Of a stretch of DNA of 64,000 bases, positions 23,384-36,440 are shown one piece after another. This DNA is from Rhizophagus irregularis (lineage: Eukaryota > Glomeromycota > Glomeromycetes > Glomerales > Glomeraceae), in assembly GCF_026210795.1 (NCBI RefSeq), contig NC_089442.1, positions 2,976,001-3,040,000 on the forward strand, read 5' to 3'. Position numbers and translations under genes: made by a program. Position 1 is the stretch's first letter. Every line of letters begins with the position of its first letter. The notes under the pieces were generated by a model. It worked only from the letters and a program-made list of their open reading frames with translations. It searched no databases and was not told where the DNA came from.

Positions 23384-25225
23384 ATTTTTAAAAAAAAGAA
23401 TTTCGTTACTATAAAGAAAGAATAATAAAGGATTATAAAATCATTGTGAAAGTCTGTTGTGATGTACCTTTATTTAGAAAGATGAGCAAAGTCAAATATA
23501 TTTGTCTTACCAAAAAATTTATAATTAATGTAAATCCTCTCTGAACTTAAAAATAACTTAGATCCTAGATAAATAAAAAATAACAATGTATAATAATTTA
23601 AACGTATAATATTATTTTTACACAATGAACAAATTATTGTGTCAATTTTTTTATTACTGCATGAAAATAATAATAATAAAAAAAAAAAAAAATTTAAAAA
23701 ATAAAATAATAGAACGAATTTAATAAAAAAGAAACTAAATCACTGAAAACATATTAACCATAAAGAGACTCTGAGACCTGTCAAACAAATCAAAATGACT
23801 TGGTTAACCTCCAAAAATCGAATAGTTTACCCAAAGATCTTTGAAAAACAAAGAAAATATGTCAAATCTACGCAATAACAATACTAGATCTAACAGAAAG
23901 ACTTTTAATAAATCTAACTCACTTTAGTAAATAAAAAAGTAAACTGCGATAACGCCCAACAACTCGGGCTGTGCAGCATGCAGAGATCTTTTTTATGCGT
24001 ATTCTTTGAACCTTTTCGAGAATGAATATCAAAAATCAATAAAACAAAGTCTTCCACTTGAATTTATAGAAATTCGATCGTTGTGTTACAAATCTGCGCA
24101 TAGAAAATTCGGAAAAATCTGTTATTTTATGTGTGATACCCGTGGTGATACCATAATTTTTTTTTATCTACGGTAACGAGTCGAAATTTAATACTAAATA
24201 TCTATTTTTGACATTTTGAGGGACATTTTGACAGCTGACAGTTTCTTTGAATTATAGAGGTTATTCGGTCTGAACTTTGTTTTACATCATTAATACTTTA
24301 TAGTAAAATATCTACGTTATACAGTTTTAAGGAAAGTAATATTTAACACAGAATAAAAACATTTGTGGAAGTTATACATAAAGTTAGCAATTTACATTAA
24401 AAAGTCAATTAATTGAATGCAAAAGGCAATGAAAAAACATCTGAAAATGGATCAAATTATGCAGTTGTTGTACATAAATTTCCGGGGGGAGTAAAAAGTT
24501 GAAGTTTTGGAGGCGGGTTTACAATAAAATTGGAAGCGATTTAAGCCAATTTAGCCATTTATCAAACTTAAATGCATTTTTAAGAAAGTGTAGATGGTAA
24601 ATCAATACATGGGCTCCACTATGATGAAAAGTAGATATGTCAAATGAAGAAACTAATTAAAGTTTTCACTTATTGTGATAATATGTGGGCGTGAGAATAG
24701 AAATGATTGTGTCATATACATGTTGCAGGTTTCACTCTTTTTCATATTTAGTTCATTATTAAAACAAAGGTGTCAAATTATTTTACTGTGCCACGTGCAT
24801 TTTATTCTTTACCTTTGTTCAGCTTTCGATTGTTGTTGGTTTGTGTATCCAAACTAATTGTCCTACCCAAATGTCAATACATTCACCAATCAATCTATTC
24901 CGATATTTGGGGCTGAGGGTTAATAAAAATTCACCGATGACACCAATTGGTGGTCGATCATCTCATATACCCCCCTTGTTTCTCCAACTTTTTGCTAAAT
25001 TGTTCAATTTTCATTATTCTTCCCTACTAAAACAATTCCTTACAATTTTTTTATCATTTTTTTCATTTATTCCCCCTTCCAACTAAAAAGCTTTCTTATT
25101 TTGAAACTTTTTTGAAACCAAAATAATTGTTTTAATAGCATTATAACCATTAACAATAGATAATTTTTTTTTTCCACCTATAAATTCGCTTGTAAATTTG
25201 ATATTCGTCTGTGTTCAAAAAAAAA
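23384..25225. promoter_or_regulatory. divergent intergenic/promoter region
   Basis: This is 1.8 kb between the golgin (minus) and kinase 1 (plus), so it should hold both promoters. A TATAAA step at 25179-25184 lies ~45 bp upstream of the kinase ATG. The short open frames around 24675-25086 have no recognisable features. No other gene supported. Confidence 0.45.
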
Positions 25226-27072
25226 ATGACGGCGAAAGTTGAAGATTTTTTTGTTTCAAGTCAACCCAAATCTTTTGACGACCAAGAAGACGAAGATATA
25301 AGTGTTGATGTTGACTTGACGGATGATGATTGGCAATGGGAAGAAAGACTTCGTCTTATCAACGAATTTGAAAATTGGACGAGTGAAAATGAAGTCTTAG
25401 ACAAATTTATACAACAAACCCAGTTGGAGACACCGTACGTTCAAATATATCCATTCTTTTAAAAATTTTACATAATTTTCCTAAACGAAATGCTTTTCTG
25501 AGTAATTTGCTCGGAGGAATTTTTTCTTCAGCCTACTAATCGTTTTTAATGGCTAATTTTAAAATATTTTTTTTTTTTAAAAAAAAACAGAGATCCTCGC
25601 CACCATATGCAATGGATACCTTTTGAAAATTTCAGCGACGTTAAATTCGTATTAAAAGGAGGCTACAGTTCAGTTTTTTCTGCTACCTGGGCAAATAAGA
25701 AGGAAAAAGTATGGGATGGAGCAAAACAAACTTTTGTAGAAAAACCGCTTATGGTTGCACTAAAATCACTTAAGAATTCGCAGAACGTTAGTGACGAATT
25801 CTTGGACGAGGTTAGTAATTTAACCGATTATAGAATTGATCTACTCATATGACTATCTGATCTTTTTAGATTTTTTTTTAATTATTTTTAAAAAAACCCT
25901 TTTTTTTCTTTTATAGATTAAGCGTCACGGTAGTCTCAAATTGGATGGATGTGGATATATTGTACATTGTCATGGTGTTACAAAACATCCAGAAACGGGT
26001 GAATTTATGATGGTTATGAATTACGCGGAAGATGGGGATTTGCGTCATTATGTACAACGAAATATGGGTACATTACGTTGGAAAGATGCTGTAGAAATGT
26101 TATGTAACATAGCGATGGGGCTCCTAAACATACACAAGAATGGCACATACCATAAAAATCTTCATAGTGGAAATGTATTAAAATTTTATAGTTGTAATAT
26201 TGCTGATTTTGGTTTATGTGGACCTTCAAATCCATCAGAACCACGAGGAGTTTATGGATCTTTACCCTTTGTGGCACCTGAAGTTTTAGCCGGTGGATCA
26301 TTTACTGCTAAAGCTGACATATATAGTTTTGCGTTTATTATGTGGGAAATTACATCAGGGAAACCTCCATTTTCTGATAGACCTCATGATCATTCATTAG
26401 CTTTAGAAATTTGTCACGGTTTTCGAGAATCAATTGTACCTGGTACTCCACTATTTTATGAAGAATTAATGAAGAAATGCTGGGATGCAGATCCTTCAAA
26501 AAGACCTGATGCAGAAGAAATAATAGATATTTTATTATCTCCTTACGCATATCAACGACGACTTCTCCGTCTAGACGAATACTCATTTAACACAGCAGAT
26601 GAAATTGATGATCTTGATGCATTTGAGCAAATACTTTCATCACGAATCTCAGATACGCGATATCCAGTTGCTCCAGATGTTCATCCATTCGCTTTTTATA
26701 CTAGTCGTTTCTTATTATACCCGAATTTACCCACACCCACAAATTGTACATATGTAGCGGAACCTTCGCAAACATCATATTTCGATTGTAAGTACTGCAA
26801 AAAAAAATATTAATTGTGTGATTTATCATAAATGAGACTTTTTATACTTACAATTCCCATTTTTCTGTTTAATGATAGTAAATAAATCTGTGGATCTAGG
26901 CGAAGAAATAACATTCGAAGAGTACGATACTCATTGTCCACCAGAAGAAGACCTTTCCGAAACGGAAAGTGATTACGAAATCGAAGAGGAGCAATACATT
27001 CCTCCACCACCACCAAGCATGATGCATCGAAGAAGATCTATTGCACCCCCACCAATGATTCCAACTTCATGA
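25226..27072 (+). CDS. TKL-like kinase 1, predicted catalytically impaired (4 exons, 497 aa)
   Basis: Exons: 25226-25434, 25591-25810, 25917-26787 and 26879-27072; 1494 nt, in frame. The N-terminus carries the signature FENWTSENEVLDKFIQQTQL seen in Rhizophagus-type kinases. The kinase domain spans about residues 84-350, with a weak glycine loop (KGGYSSVF, 92-99), VALK with Lys128, DFG at 240-242 and APE at 263-265. The catalytic loop reads HKNLHSGN (222-229), so the usual catalytic Asp of HRD is Asn224. C-lobe motifs are intact (SDRPHDHSLALEICHGFRE, CWDADPSKRP). After the domain is an acidic stretch and a proline-rich end (PPPPPSMMHRRRS). It is cytosolic, with no membrane segment. Family knowledge says loss of this Asp usually destroys phosphotransfer, so a pseudokinase or scaffold role is inferred. 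Kinase 2 follows 1.3 kb downstream on the same strand. Confidence 0.85.
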
Positions 27073-28410
27073 TATACATATATATTTTAATTTCATTTCA
27101 TTTCTTTCTTCTTTCTTAATTACATTTTGGGTGGGCGTGAGATAGATTACATTATTATAAAAAAACGTATTTATTTATTTTTCATCTCCCTCTCTATTTT
27201 CCTTGTTATATACATTAGAACACACACATACTCTATAGATTAAAACACATTAAAAAATATGCAAAAAAAATAAGTATAATTTTCACATTTTATTAAGAAT
27301 CATTATTTGAAATAATTCCTTCCGTTATTTCATAAATGATTTCGTAAGAATGGCGAATACTGTATAGATAAAGATTATTTCTCATCATTATTATTTTAAC
27401 TCTGTACAATTATTTATTTCATAATCCCTTACATAATAATATTTTTTTTTTTTGCTTATCCTCCCTTTTATTATAATTATATATACTTATAAGTTTTAAG
27501 AAAAAAAAACCTATTTATTAACTCTAAAAAGAAAAAAAAACCATGTATAAACTCTTAAATTTTTTTTAAAAAAAAAAATATGGAAAAAAAAGAAAAAAAG
27601 ACAAACAAAAAAGTTAAAAAAAGTTAAAATAAAAATTATAATAAAAAAAACTTCAATACTTAATAATATAATATAATCGAGTATATTTTCAATGAAAGAA
27701 AGAAATGATATTAACCCCCATAAAAATGAATTTGAACACTGAAAGTTTCCGCATTGTATTTAACTTTACCTGATTATCAACCTTCCGTATATAATTACGC
27801 GAAGGAACGTTTTAAAGATCTTATATTGCCAAATTCAAAAAAACTGCTTGCATGTTCCTTGATTTCCTTCTTCATTGTATCTATTGTTATTCCTTTTTCA
27901 TTCTCTCTTGATTTTTCTTTGTTTTACTCAAAATTTACAAACAAAAAAATTTTTGGGCTAAACCATAAATTCATAGAAGAGAATCATGGATTTTCCGAAG
28001 CATTGTACGAGAAAAATAATTGGAAAAGATCTACAATTTTTTTACATAAAAAGGAATTCTTTTTGTTGAATCCTCTTTATATGGATCACAAGATTTTTAA
28101 ATTATGGAAATTATATTCCGGATCTGAAACGTTCTTTTTTAATAAATGGCAATCTTCTATATCTTCTATGGCTATGCCGAGTCGGAGTATTAATTTTATT
28201 TGTAAATTGTGTAAATTGACGATCTTAAACAAGAATTATTATAAAGTTTTACCTGTTGTGACCATTGAAAATTATTTATAAAAAAAAAAATACAAATTCT
28301 TATTATTTGTCTTTTTTTAACCTTCTGAAATTTATTATTATTTATTATTATTTATTATTTATCATTATTTTATTTTTGTTTTTTTTTTTAAAAAAAAAAG
28401 AAAGAAAATC
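27073..28410. other. 3' region of kinase 1 and doubtful ORF
   Basis: 27073-27750 is AT-rich 3' sequence. An open frame at 27754-28281 (175 codons) reads a plausible mixed protein with one hydrophobic stretch (KKLLACSLISFFIVSIVIPF). It has no ATG near its start (first codon TTG; first Met deep inside) and I found no exon joining to it. It is unrecognised and may be an old gene remnant or chance. No other gene supported. Confidence 0.35.
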
Positions 28411-29675
28411 ATGTTCGAATTAGTCTTGGGAAAGTGTAATATTTGTGAAGAACAATTATTTAATAAATATTGGTGTAAAGGATGTAGAACAAAATATTTT
28501 TTAGAAAGATTTTCAACATGGACGAGTGAAAATGATGAATTGGATAATTTTATACAAGAGAGTCAATTAAATGCGAGGGAAGAACATGGATATTTTCGTT
28601 GGTTTAATTATGATATTTTTGAAAATTTACAATTAATTGGTAGTAATAAAGGATATAGTGAAGTTTATTATGCTATGATAAAACAAGATGAATTGATTAT
28701 GATGAGTTATGATAGGTTTGTTGTTTCAAATTACTTGGATGCTCCCAATTCTCATATTCCGAGGGCTGTTGCATTGAAAAGAATCATTAATTCCGGTCGT
28801 ACGGTTAAGGAATTTATAAATTCGGTAGGTTTCTAATCATAATTATCATAATTTTATCTTAAAATTTATTTATTTATTTATTTATTTTGGCGTAGATTAA
28901 GAATTATTTTGTTTGTATGGATGAGACAATAACAAAATGTTATGGAATCACAAAAGATCCTTCAACACAAGATTATATGTTAATCCTACAGTACGCCAAC
29001 GTGAAATCTTTAAATGATTCAACAACACTTAAAAACTTTTCATCATCATTATCTTGGACGGAAAAGAAGGAATTATTTAAAACAATTGTACAAGCCATCA
29101 AATTACTTCACGAATCAAATTTAATTCATAAAAATTTACATCTTGGCAACATCCTTTTGAATAGGACATCTGGACCACATTCAATTCAAAATGTTTGTGT
29201 AAGTGATATTGAAATGTGTAATTCAATTAATGAACAAAAACATCAATCAAAATTATTTGGTGTAATGCCATTTACCGCCCCGGAAGTTCTTAAAGGAGAG
29301 CGTCAATCAAAATCTTCAAATATTTATAGTCTTGGAATGATCTTTTGGTGTATTATATCAGGTCAATTACCTTATTCAAAATTTTCTCATGATTCTTTTC
29401 TTGCTTATGAATTATGTAAAGGAAAAAGACCTATGATTCCTAATGGTACACCACAAGATCTTGTTGAAATTTTAAATCAATGTTGGGAATCTGATCCTTC
29501 TAAAAGACCATCAATTCATTCTATCGCATTTTCTTTAAATTGGAGTGTTGTTTCTGATGGGGGATCTATTGATTATAATTCTAATGATCTTTATAAGAAT
29601 CCTAATGCTTTTTATTCTAGAAGATTGATTGATTTTAATTTTAAATCATTTGATAAAGTCGAATCTTATTTATAA
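28411..29675 (+). CDS. TKL-like kinase 2, predicted pseudokinase (2 exons, 397 aa)
   Basis: Exons: 28411-28824 and 28896-29675; 1194 nt, in frame. The N-terminus has a small zinc-ribbon-like CxxC pair (Cys9, 12, 22, 25), then FSTWTSENDELDNFIQESQL, the signature also in kinase 1. The kinase domain is about residues 68-345. The glycine loop is degenerate (IGSNKGYSEV) and VALK is kept (Lys123). The catalytic loop is HKNLHLGN (Asn218 in place of the catalytic Asp), and the metal-binding DFG is replaced by DIE (242-244). APE (266-268) and the C-lobe CWESDPSKRP remain. With both catalytic and metal-binding motifs changed, it is likely catalytically dead; ATP or substrate binding as a scaffold is possible. 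It is probably an old tandem relative of kinase 1, with much divergence. Confidence 0.85.
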
Positions 29676-30035
29676 AAAAAAACATTATTACTACTATGGT
29701 TATTATTATTAAGTGACATTTGAACAATTTCATTTACAACACTTATTATTATTATTATATGACATTTTGAACAATTTACATTTAGTATTATTAGTATATG
29801 AACATTTGGACAATTGACATTTAGTAACACGTATGTCAAAATTTTATTATTATATCATTTAAACAACGAACAATTTTCAGTTGTAACACATATATCAAAC
29901 ATAATAAAATTAAATTCACATGTATTTTGATTTTTTTTTTTTAATAACCAAGAAATTAATGTTTATTACTTTGATCCTGACCCGATTATAGTATTAGTCG
30001 AATAATAATTCGCGGATAATTCTCGTTATTATAAA
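29676..30035. other. intergenic with short repeats
   Basis: The phrase 'gacatttgaacaatt(t)...' recurs several times at 29705-29830 with small changes (about 55-bp period). No gene. Confidence 0.45.
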
Positions 30036-30196
30036 TACAGTCAAATGATATGTCAAAAATATTATTATATCAAAATTATACCGTTCTCTCATATAGTAGG
30101 AAAGTAAATTTTTTAATATAGATCGGTATATCGAATATCGGCATATCGAAATCGGAATATCAGCATATCGAAATCGGTATATCGAGGTCTGCGTTT
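30036..30196. mobile_element. decayed copy of pogo-like MITE
   Basis: It begins TACAGTCAA and ends in ...TATATCGAGGTCTGCG. The inside, with CTCATATAGTAGGAAA and repeated CGGTATATCGAATATCGG, matches the element at 6590-6777 read on the opposite strand. The right terminus has decayed from the expected CTGTA. Non-coding. Confidence 0.55.
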
Positions 30197-30496
30197 GTGC
30201 AATTTAACACTTTTTAGCATTTAAAACCAAATAATCACTCATAGGATGTTAAATCAATAAATAACGATTAGCACTAATTATTAAAAATTAGTTATTAAAT
30301 TAACCCTATTTTTATTATTTTTTTTTCTTTTCTAATTTTTTTTTAAAAAAAAATTGTCCGTGAAATTCTATAGAAATTTATGATCGTACATCTGATATGC
30401 CGAATATGTAATTAATATATACAATTATTTTAATTATTTTATTTTTTCTAAATTAATTTTTTACAAAAATAATGTTCATCCACCATTTTATAATAT
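30197..30496. other. 3' intergenic
   Basis: AT-rich spacer before the F-box gene 3' end; nothing seen. Confidence 0.5.
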
Positions 30497-32213
30497 CTAA
30501 GTAATGTCTTTTAAAAAATCGTAAAAATCTAATGTAGGATTATATTGTTGTAAATAAGTTTTAATTGTTTCAACATGTCTTTCACGAATTCGTCTCGACC
30601 AACCAGAAATATAAAAAGTAAAAAGTCGAGTATTTAAATTTGTTAAAAATTGTTGTAAATTATTCATTATAACCCAATTCAAATCTAAGCTAAGATGATG
30701 TAAAGAACTTGGTAATAATTTTGCTAATACAGGTAAAAATTCTACAAAAGCTCTTTCATGACCGTAAGGTCCAATTAATTTAAGACTTTGAAGTTGATTG
30801 GAAAAGGATAAAAGGGTTATTAATTGAGGTGTTTGACAATTTCTAAAGGGAATTGTGAGAGAGATTAAAGATGTCGTTGAATAAGTTACAATTGTTTCTA
30901 ATATTAAATGATTAAATTGTCGAGATACTTCATCAGAATAATGAAGTTCCCTTAATGAAATAGAATTTTTTTTAATTAATTCGACAAAAATTTCTGACGC
31001 ATTACTTTGTAAACTTTTAAATCTAATTTTACGTAAATGTGGAAATTGAGTTTGAATTAAAGGTCGAAGAATATCTTGATTTTCAAAATAACAATATTCT
31101 ATAATTAAAGTTTTTAAATTATGACAATTTGATAATGATATAAAAGCATTATTGTCAGATGGAAATTTTGCATATATTAATTCAAAATGAATTAATGAAT
31201 TTGTTTGAAAATCTAAAGCTTTCATTGGTATCACAGGACAAATACCATATGCAAATAATTTACAATTTTGTAAATTTTTTTGATTTTTTATGAGCATATA
31301 TATGGATTTGTGTCTATGCTCTGGAAGATTGTCAAAACAATAATCCAATATTTCTAATTTTACGAGATTTTTGGAATGTTTTTCCATGTCTAAGAATATA
31401 TCACGTGTATTGACTTTATAAATTGAAAGTTCACTCAATTCATTCAAAAATTTCGATGCACTTCGTTGATAAGGGAAGATCGGATATCTTTTCCATCCTC
31501 CGACATAATTCCAATTTAAGTGTAGCGTTTGAATATTTTCACACTTTGTCGTAAAAAGTCTGCATAAAGCACGACATATTAAATCTGTGTGCCGACTATT
31601 AAAAAGTGAAGAAATTATGATTAGTACTTACTACTTTTAAACCATTTAATCTAAAAGTCTACATATTTTGTATACTTTACTTTTCGACGATCTTATTAAC
31701 TCTGTTTCGAGCCTCAACGGCTGCATAGAAATTTTTCATGTCTAAGTGACGTAAAAAGTTAGCATAATGAAAAGTTGCAGGTTTCGTAATGTTTGTAAGA
31801 TCCACTCCATTTTTAATAAGATTTTTTTTTTCATGTAATGTGAGACATGATAAATATACATCTATGATAATTGGTGAACTTTTATTTAAAAATGGTTGTT
31901 TCCAAATTAATCGAACTGTACTAATACACCAATTTTTGTCAACTAAAAGACAAGAATGTAATGTTCTTAAATCATCCTGAAAATATTTAAATATTTCAAG
32001 TAAACAATCGGTTGGTAATATTAGATTTTTCTCTTTCTCATCTTGTACAATTTTTTGATTTTTCGAATCGTTTTTTTTTCTTCTCCCCAATAAAAATAAT
32101 CGTTTCCATTTTGGTTTTGTTTTATTTTGCGGTATTGTATTTTGTGCTCTTTGTGTACTTTGATTTTTTTTCTTTAATCCGACACAAAAAATTTTTTTGA
32201 TATTGTGTGCCAT
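30497..32213 (-). CDS. F-box protein, LRR-like C-terminus (2 exons, 543 aa)
   Basis: Exons on the minus strand: 31681-32213 and 30497-31595; 1632 nt, in frame. The intron (31596-31680) has GTAAAG...TAG ends. A basic N-terminal stretch (residues 1-60, many Lys/Arg) precedes an F-box at about 64-108 (LPTDCLLEIFKYF ... HSCLLVDKNWCISTVRLIWKQP). F-boxes bind Skp1 and bring substrates to SCF ubiquitin ligases. The rest has irregular leucine-rich repeats, as in NLKTLIIEYCYF and LQSLKLIGPYG, typical of substrate-binding halves in this expanded fungal family. No substrate can be guessed. No membrane segment. Confidence 0.85.
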
Positions 32214-34628
32214 TTTTTTTTTTTTCTTTAAATTATCTCAGAAAATTTTTTTCAATAAAATAAATCAGGTAATCATATATTATATATATAAATATCACAA
32301 AAAAAAAAAAATTTATTTCAAACCTGGTGTTACTTTTTATTAATTTATACATACATTCATACATATATAAATAAATAAATATATATATATATATACCATT
32401 TATTCATTTATTTATTTATTATTTATGTGAAATAATGTAAAAAAAAAAAAATTATCCGATTCTTGTAATGTGACGGAGCTACAACTCCTATAAATAAGCC
32501 ACCTAAAATTATAATTATAATAACGAATAATTTGATGGATTATTATGTTGCCGACTCGATTCGGAATTAATGTAATATAAAACGGGTGAAAATTTATAAT
32601 ATTAAAATAGATTTTATTTATATAGCATATGTAATGCAATATGTAATCTATAATATTGAATGACGAAAATTAGACCATATGAGTTCGAAAGGAAATCGGC
32701 GGAATCTTATAGAAAATTCCGAAATAATTTATATGCACGACATATATATAAATATATACATATATATATATATAATGTAATTTTTTTTATCATTTTTTTT
32801 TTGTTGAAAATCTATCTTATTGTTCTTTCTGGGAAATAAGAGTGATCGTCATCTCAATCGGGAAAGTGAAGTTTTAGCACTTTTTCATACTAAATCATTT
32901 AAAAAAATAAATTCGGAATTCGTTTACCATATTTTTTTCGAGTGAGGAATTCCCCCTTCCCAAAAAAAAAATATCCCCTGACAACAATAAAATATATAAG
33001 AATGCATAAAAAAAAAAGCCAAGCAATTATTAGGGAGCACCGAACGCACCGTGTTTTAAAAAAAAAATTAACTCGTTTCAATTTTTTATTTTGTTTTTTC
33101 TTTTTTTTTTCAATGCATGTTTTAAAAAAGAATACTTTGTATGAAATTCTTATATATTTATATATTGTACCTATATAATTATCACAAATTTGTAAGTACT
33201 GGTATAATTAATTGTGTTTCAAAATAACAATGAATAAAGATTATTTACTAAAAAGAAATATTATTTTGAGCTCAGGAATATACATGTAAACAATTGGAAA
33301 TAAATTATAAATAATGAACCCGTTTATAGTATATTGTGTAATTTATGACGATGGTCACAAGGCTCATGTAATTTCGGCCTAACTTTTGATCATCGGCCGA
33401 GATTAAAAATAAATTAGTCATTTTAATTTTGCCGTAAGATTGCAAAAAATATCAAAAATTTCTTTTTTATTATCGATTCCCGATTAATAAAGTTTGTAGA
33501 TCGACTCAAAGTCATCTATATAATTAGGAAGGCCGAGATTATCAGTTATACAGCAACTACGTCATGACGCAGCAATATTTGATAACCTTAAACTTTTAAT
33601 ACTTTTAATATTAAACTAAATGTAATGATTGGTGATTCGTCCATCGTAAATAATGCAGGCAGAATTGTGGCACGGATTCAAAAAAAAGAACAACTAATCT
33701 CTTTTGAATAATAACGCATGCATACATACAAAGAAAATCCAAACATTATTCAAAAGAAAAAATTTGAAAGTGGAGGCGAAATGCCTGGACATATAGTGCA
33801 AAAGTTTTTCCTTTGAACGAGTAAAATCAAGTTTATAATAATACTGTGTAGCGCTACACCGTCCTGTACCGAACTACTAATTTAGAAATCAGGAGTACTT
33901 GGCTTTACTGGTTGAATAACCGGTTAAACTTTTATCTTTTGCGGTACATGATTGCGATTAATATTATAAATTGTGATTGTTGAGAATTTAACGAAAATTT
34001 AGTGTATTACAATTATTTCATAGTGTTTCATAAATAATGCGATTTTCTTACTAAAAATAGGCTCAATATGGTAAGAACTTTCCAATTTGCATTCATTCAA
34101 TGAATTATTTTAAAAGGTAACGTCTAAATTATCTCATTCTGATCATTTAAAATTGAAGATATTGGTAAAAAGTGTAATTTTTATAGTCCTGTATAGTGTC
34201 TGGTAACATGTTACCGAGCACCGTAACCAGCCCTAGATAGTATTGTTCTAATTGAATACAATTTTGACTAAGTTGAAAATGCTCGCTCTCGTGTGACTCT
34301 AGCCTGAGACTCTCGAGTGCACGTGATATGTAATGTTGGCCAAAATTATAGTAATGCGGTCTGCTCTAAATCGGGAAAAATTAGGAACAATTTTACTGTG
34401 TTCGATAATATCATGTGATTAAGCAGTGAAATCATTCCAATTTGTTGTATCGAAAAATTTTATAAATATTTTATGTGAATTGATCATTCAAGATTGATGT
34501 AATAATTTATTATTGGAAACTTTCTATTTCGCAAAGGTTGAAAAACTCGCATGTATGATTTACAAAGGTAATAGGTGTTATCCAAGTATTATATATTTAT
34601 TAGATTATATATATTACATAATAACACA
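32214..34628. other. intergenic, repeat-rich
   Basis: No gene supported. It holds the F-box promoter region (A/T runs just upstream of 32213) and (TA)n runs at 32280, 32370-32400 and 32740-32775. Moderately complex non-coding sequence from 33280 on has small palindromes such as GTGTAGCGCTACAC (about 33846). The open frames here are short and featureless. Confidence 0.45.
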
Positions 34629-34707
34629 GTTATTAGGTAGGGGGGTTAAAATATCATCCGAACTGCTTCGCAGTTCGGTGATATTTCAACCCCCCCTACC
34701 CAATAAC
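34629..34707. repeat. 79-bp hairpin element with TTCG apex
   Basis: The two arms, GTTATTAGGTAGGGGGG... and ...CCCCCCTACCCAATAAC, pair over ~38 bp with few mismatches around the apex GCTTCGC. It is probably a foldback MITE or a structured-RNA-forming palindrome. Confidence 0.75.
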
Positions 34708-36440
34708 TATTATATATGACGTAATGCGTCAAAAATATCAAAGATATTTACGCAATAATAAAAAATATCAGTAATTCAGTATGTTAAAAACATCATGATC
34801 CTATTTGGCTGCATAATAATAATTGGATATTGAGCAATTAGACAATCGAGAATTTAATCAAACATTATCCAATCAAGTTAATTGTGGCTAATGTTTAATT
34901 AATTAAAAAAAAAATTTTTTTATTGATTGATAATTTATTTTTCAGGGGCCTGTATCATCTTTTGGCCGGAATTAAATATAATTCTATAATGCGGGCCAAA
35001 AATGTCTACGCATATATTTTTTATTATAATGATAACAAATTTTGACTTTTTATACGATAATTACTTTAGCTAATAAATTTTCAGGGTTTTTATTCAATGC
35101 AAAAATAAAATCATTTTACTTTTTAATCAAAAATTTTCAAATTTTACAATAAAGATTATTTTAGTATTTAGTTAAGATCCACCTAAAATTTTGTGCCGCC
35201 GGGATCATCGAAAGCGTTGCATCACGAAAATGTTTAAAAATATTTTTTTGTAAAATTACTGAGAAACGATTAATCGATTCCTAAATTGATTCTTGGGTTT
35301 CGATTTACGATTTAATCGATTCCAATCCCTAGTATCGCGTATTTGTCTATGAATTCTATATCTCTTCGTAGATTTGTCAAATTGAGTGATATTAAACATC
35401 TTCACTTTGTATTGCTTGATTCTAACTTTCTTGTTCATATTACCGCGCATCTCATGTTCATCCTAATTTCAAGAACATGGGAGATACTATAAAATAAAAA
35501 AGATCTTAGTATTGATTTAATAAAAAAAATACTAATTATTCTATGATAGGAGCCAGGTGCATAGGCTAACCCTCCTCCAGGAAAGCCAGTTTCTCCTTAA
35601 TGACTCCATAATTCCTCCGTTCGTTCCCTTGGTAAGCTAATCTATTCTATTCTTAGATTTTTGTTCATAAAATAGTAAAAAGTAACAAAAATATATCAAA
35701 ATATCTATATATATATATACATATATCGAAAAAAAATAAAAATAAGCAATGAAGATGAATAAAAGAAACAAAAATGAGAAAATTAACAAAAAAAAAAAAA
35801 CAACAAATAAAAAAATAATGAAAATAAGAATGAAATAAGAAAAGAAAAAAAAAATGAAAATTAATAAAAAATTAGGAAAATTATGAGAAATTAATGAAAT
35901 TATAAAAAGATAGTAAATATTTTTCGAATTTATATATGTTCAACTACCTATCCGGGCAACCACAGTACGCAGGCGGACCGACGTATCTGGGCTTACATGG
36001 ACAAGCCGGACAAAAAGGAAACTCCATCCGTTATTTCCTCCTACGTACGGCATGATGGAACTATAGAAAGACAATTATCATAGATATGTAAGCTGTTAGG
36101 AACAACTTACCAAAAGAAATTCTTTCGCAGTTTGTAACATTCAAATAAAATATATCCTAAAGGGCCACTCCCGAATCAAAAATTGTTGCGTACGATCCAA
36201 TCTCTTTGCTGCTACTCGTTTGCCAAAAGAGGAAGGAGGAATCTCCTAGAGGAGACATGAAAAGAAAACAAAAAAAAGGAATTGATGTAATACTACACGC
36301 AACATAATATCCAAATTTGTAATTCGCAACTTTTTTTGTATAAGTATTTTGTTGTTTATGAGTAATTTAATATACAACATTACACATTGGAATAATCACT
36401 GCCTAACACGTGATTTGCAGAGTATCCTTGTTTTTAAATT
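34708..36440. other. intergenic, possible transposon debris
   Basis: AT-rich. Two patches (about 35550-35640 and 35940-36250) have more balanced base composition with no open frame; they look like decayed mobile DNA but are not assignable. The small minus frame at 35256-35450 is basic and unrecognised. An A-rich stretch is at 35740-35900. Confidence 0.4.

Noticed and set aside
35256-35450. Basic 64-codon minus ORF
   Set aside because: No splice partners, no homology recognised, low complexity (Arg/Lys/Asn); chance is likely.
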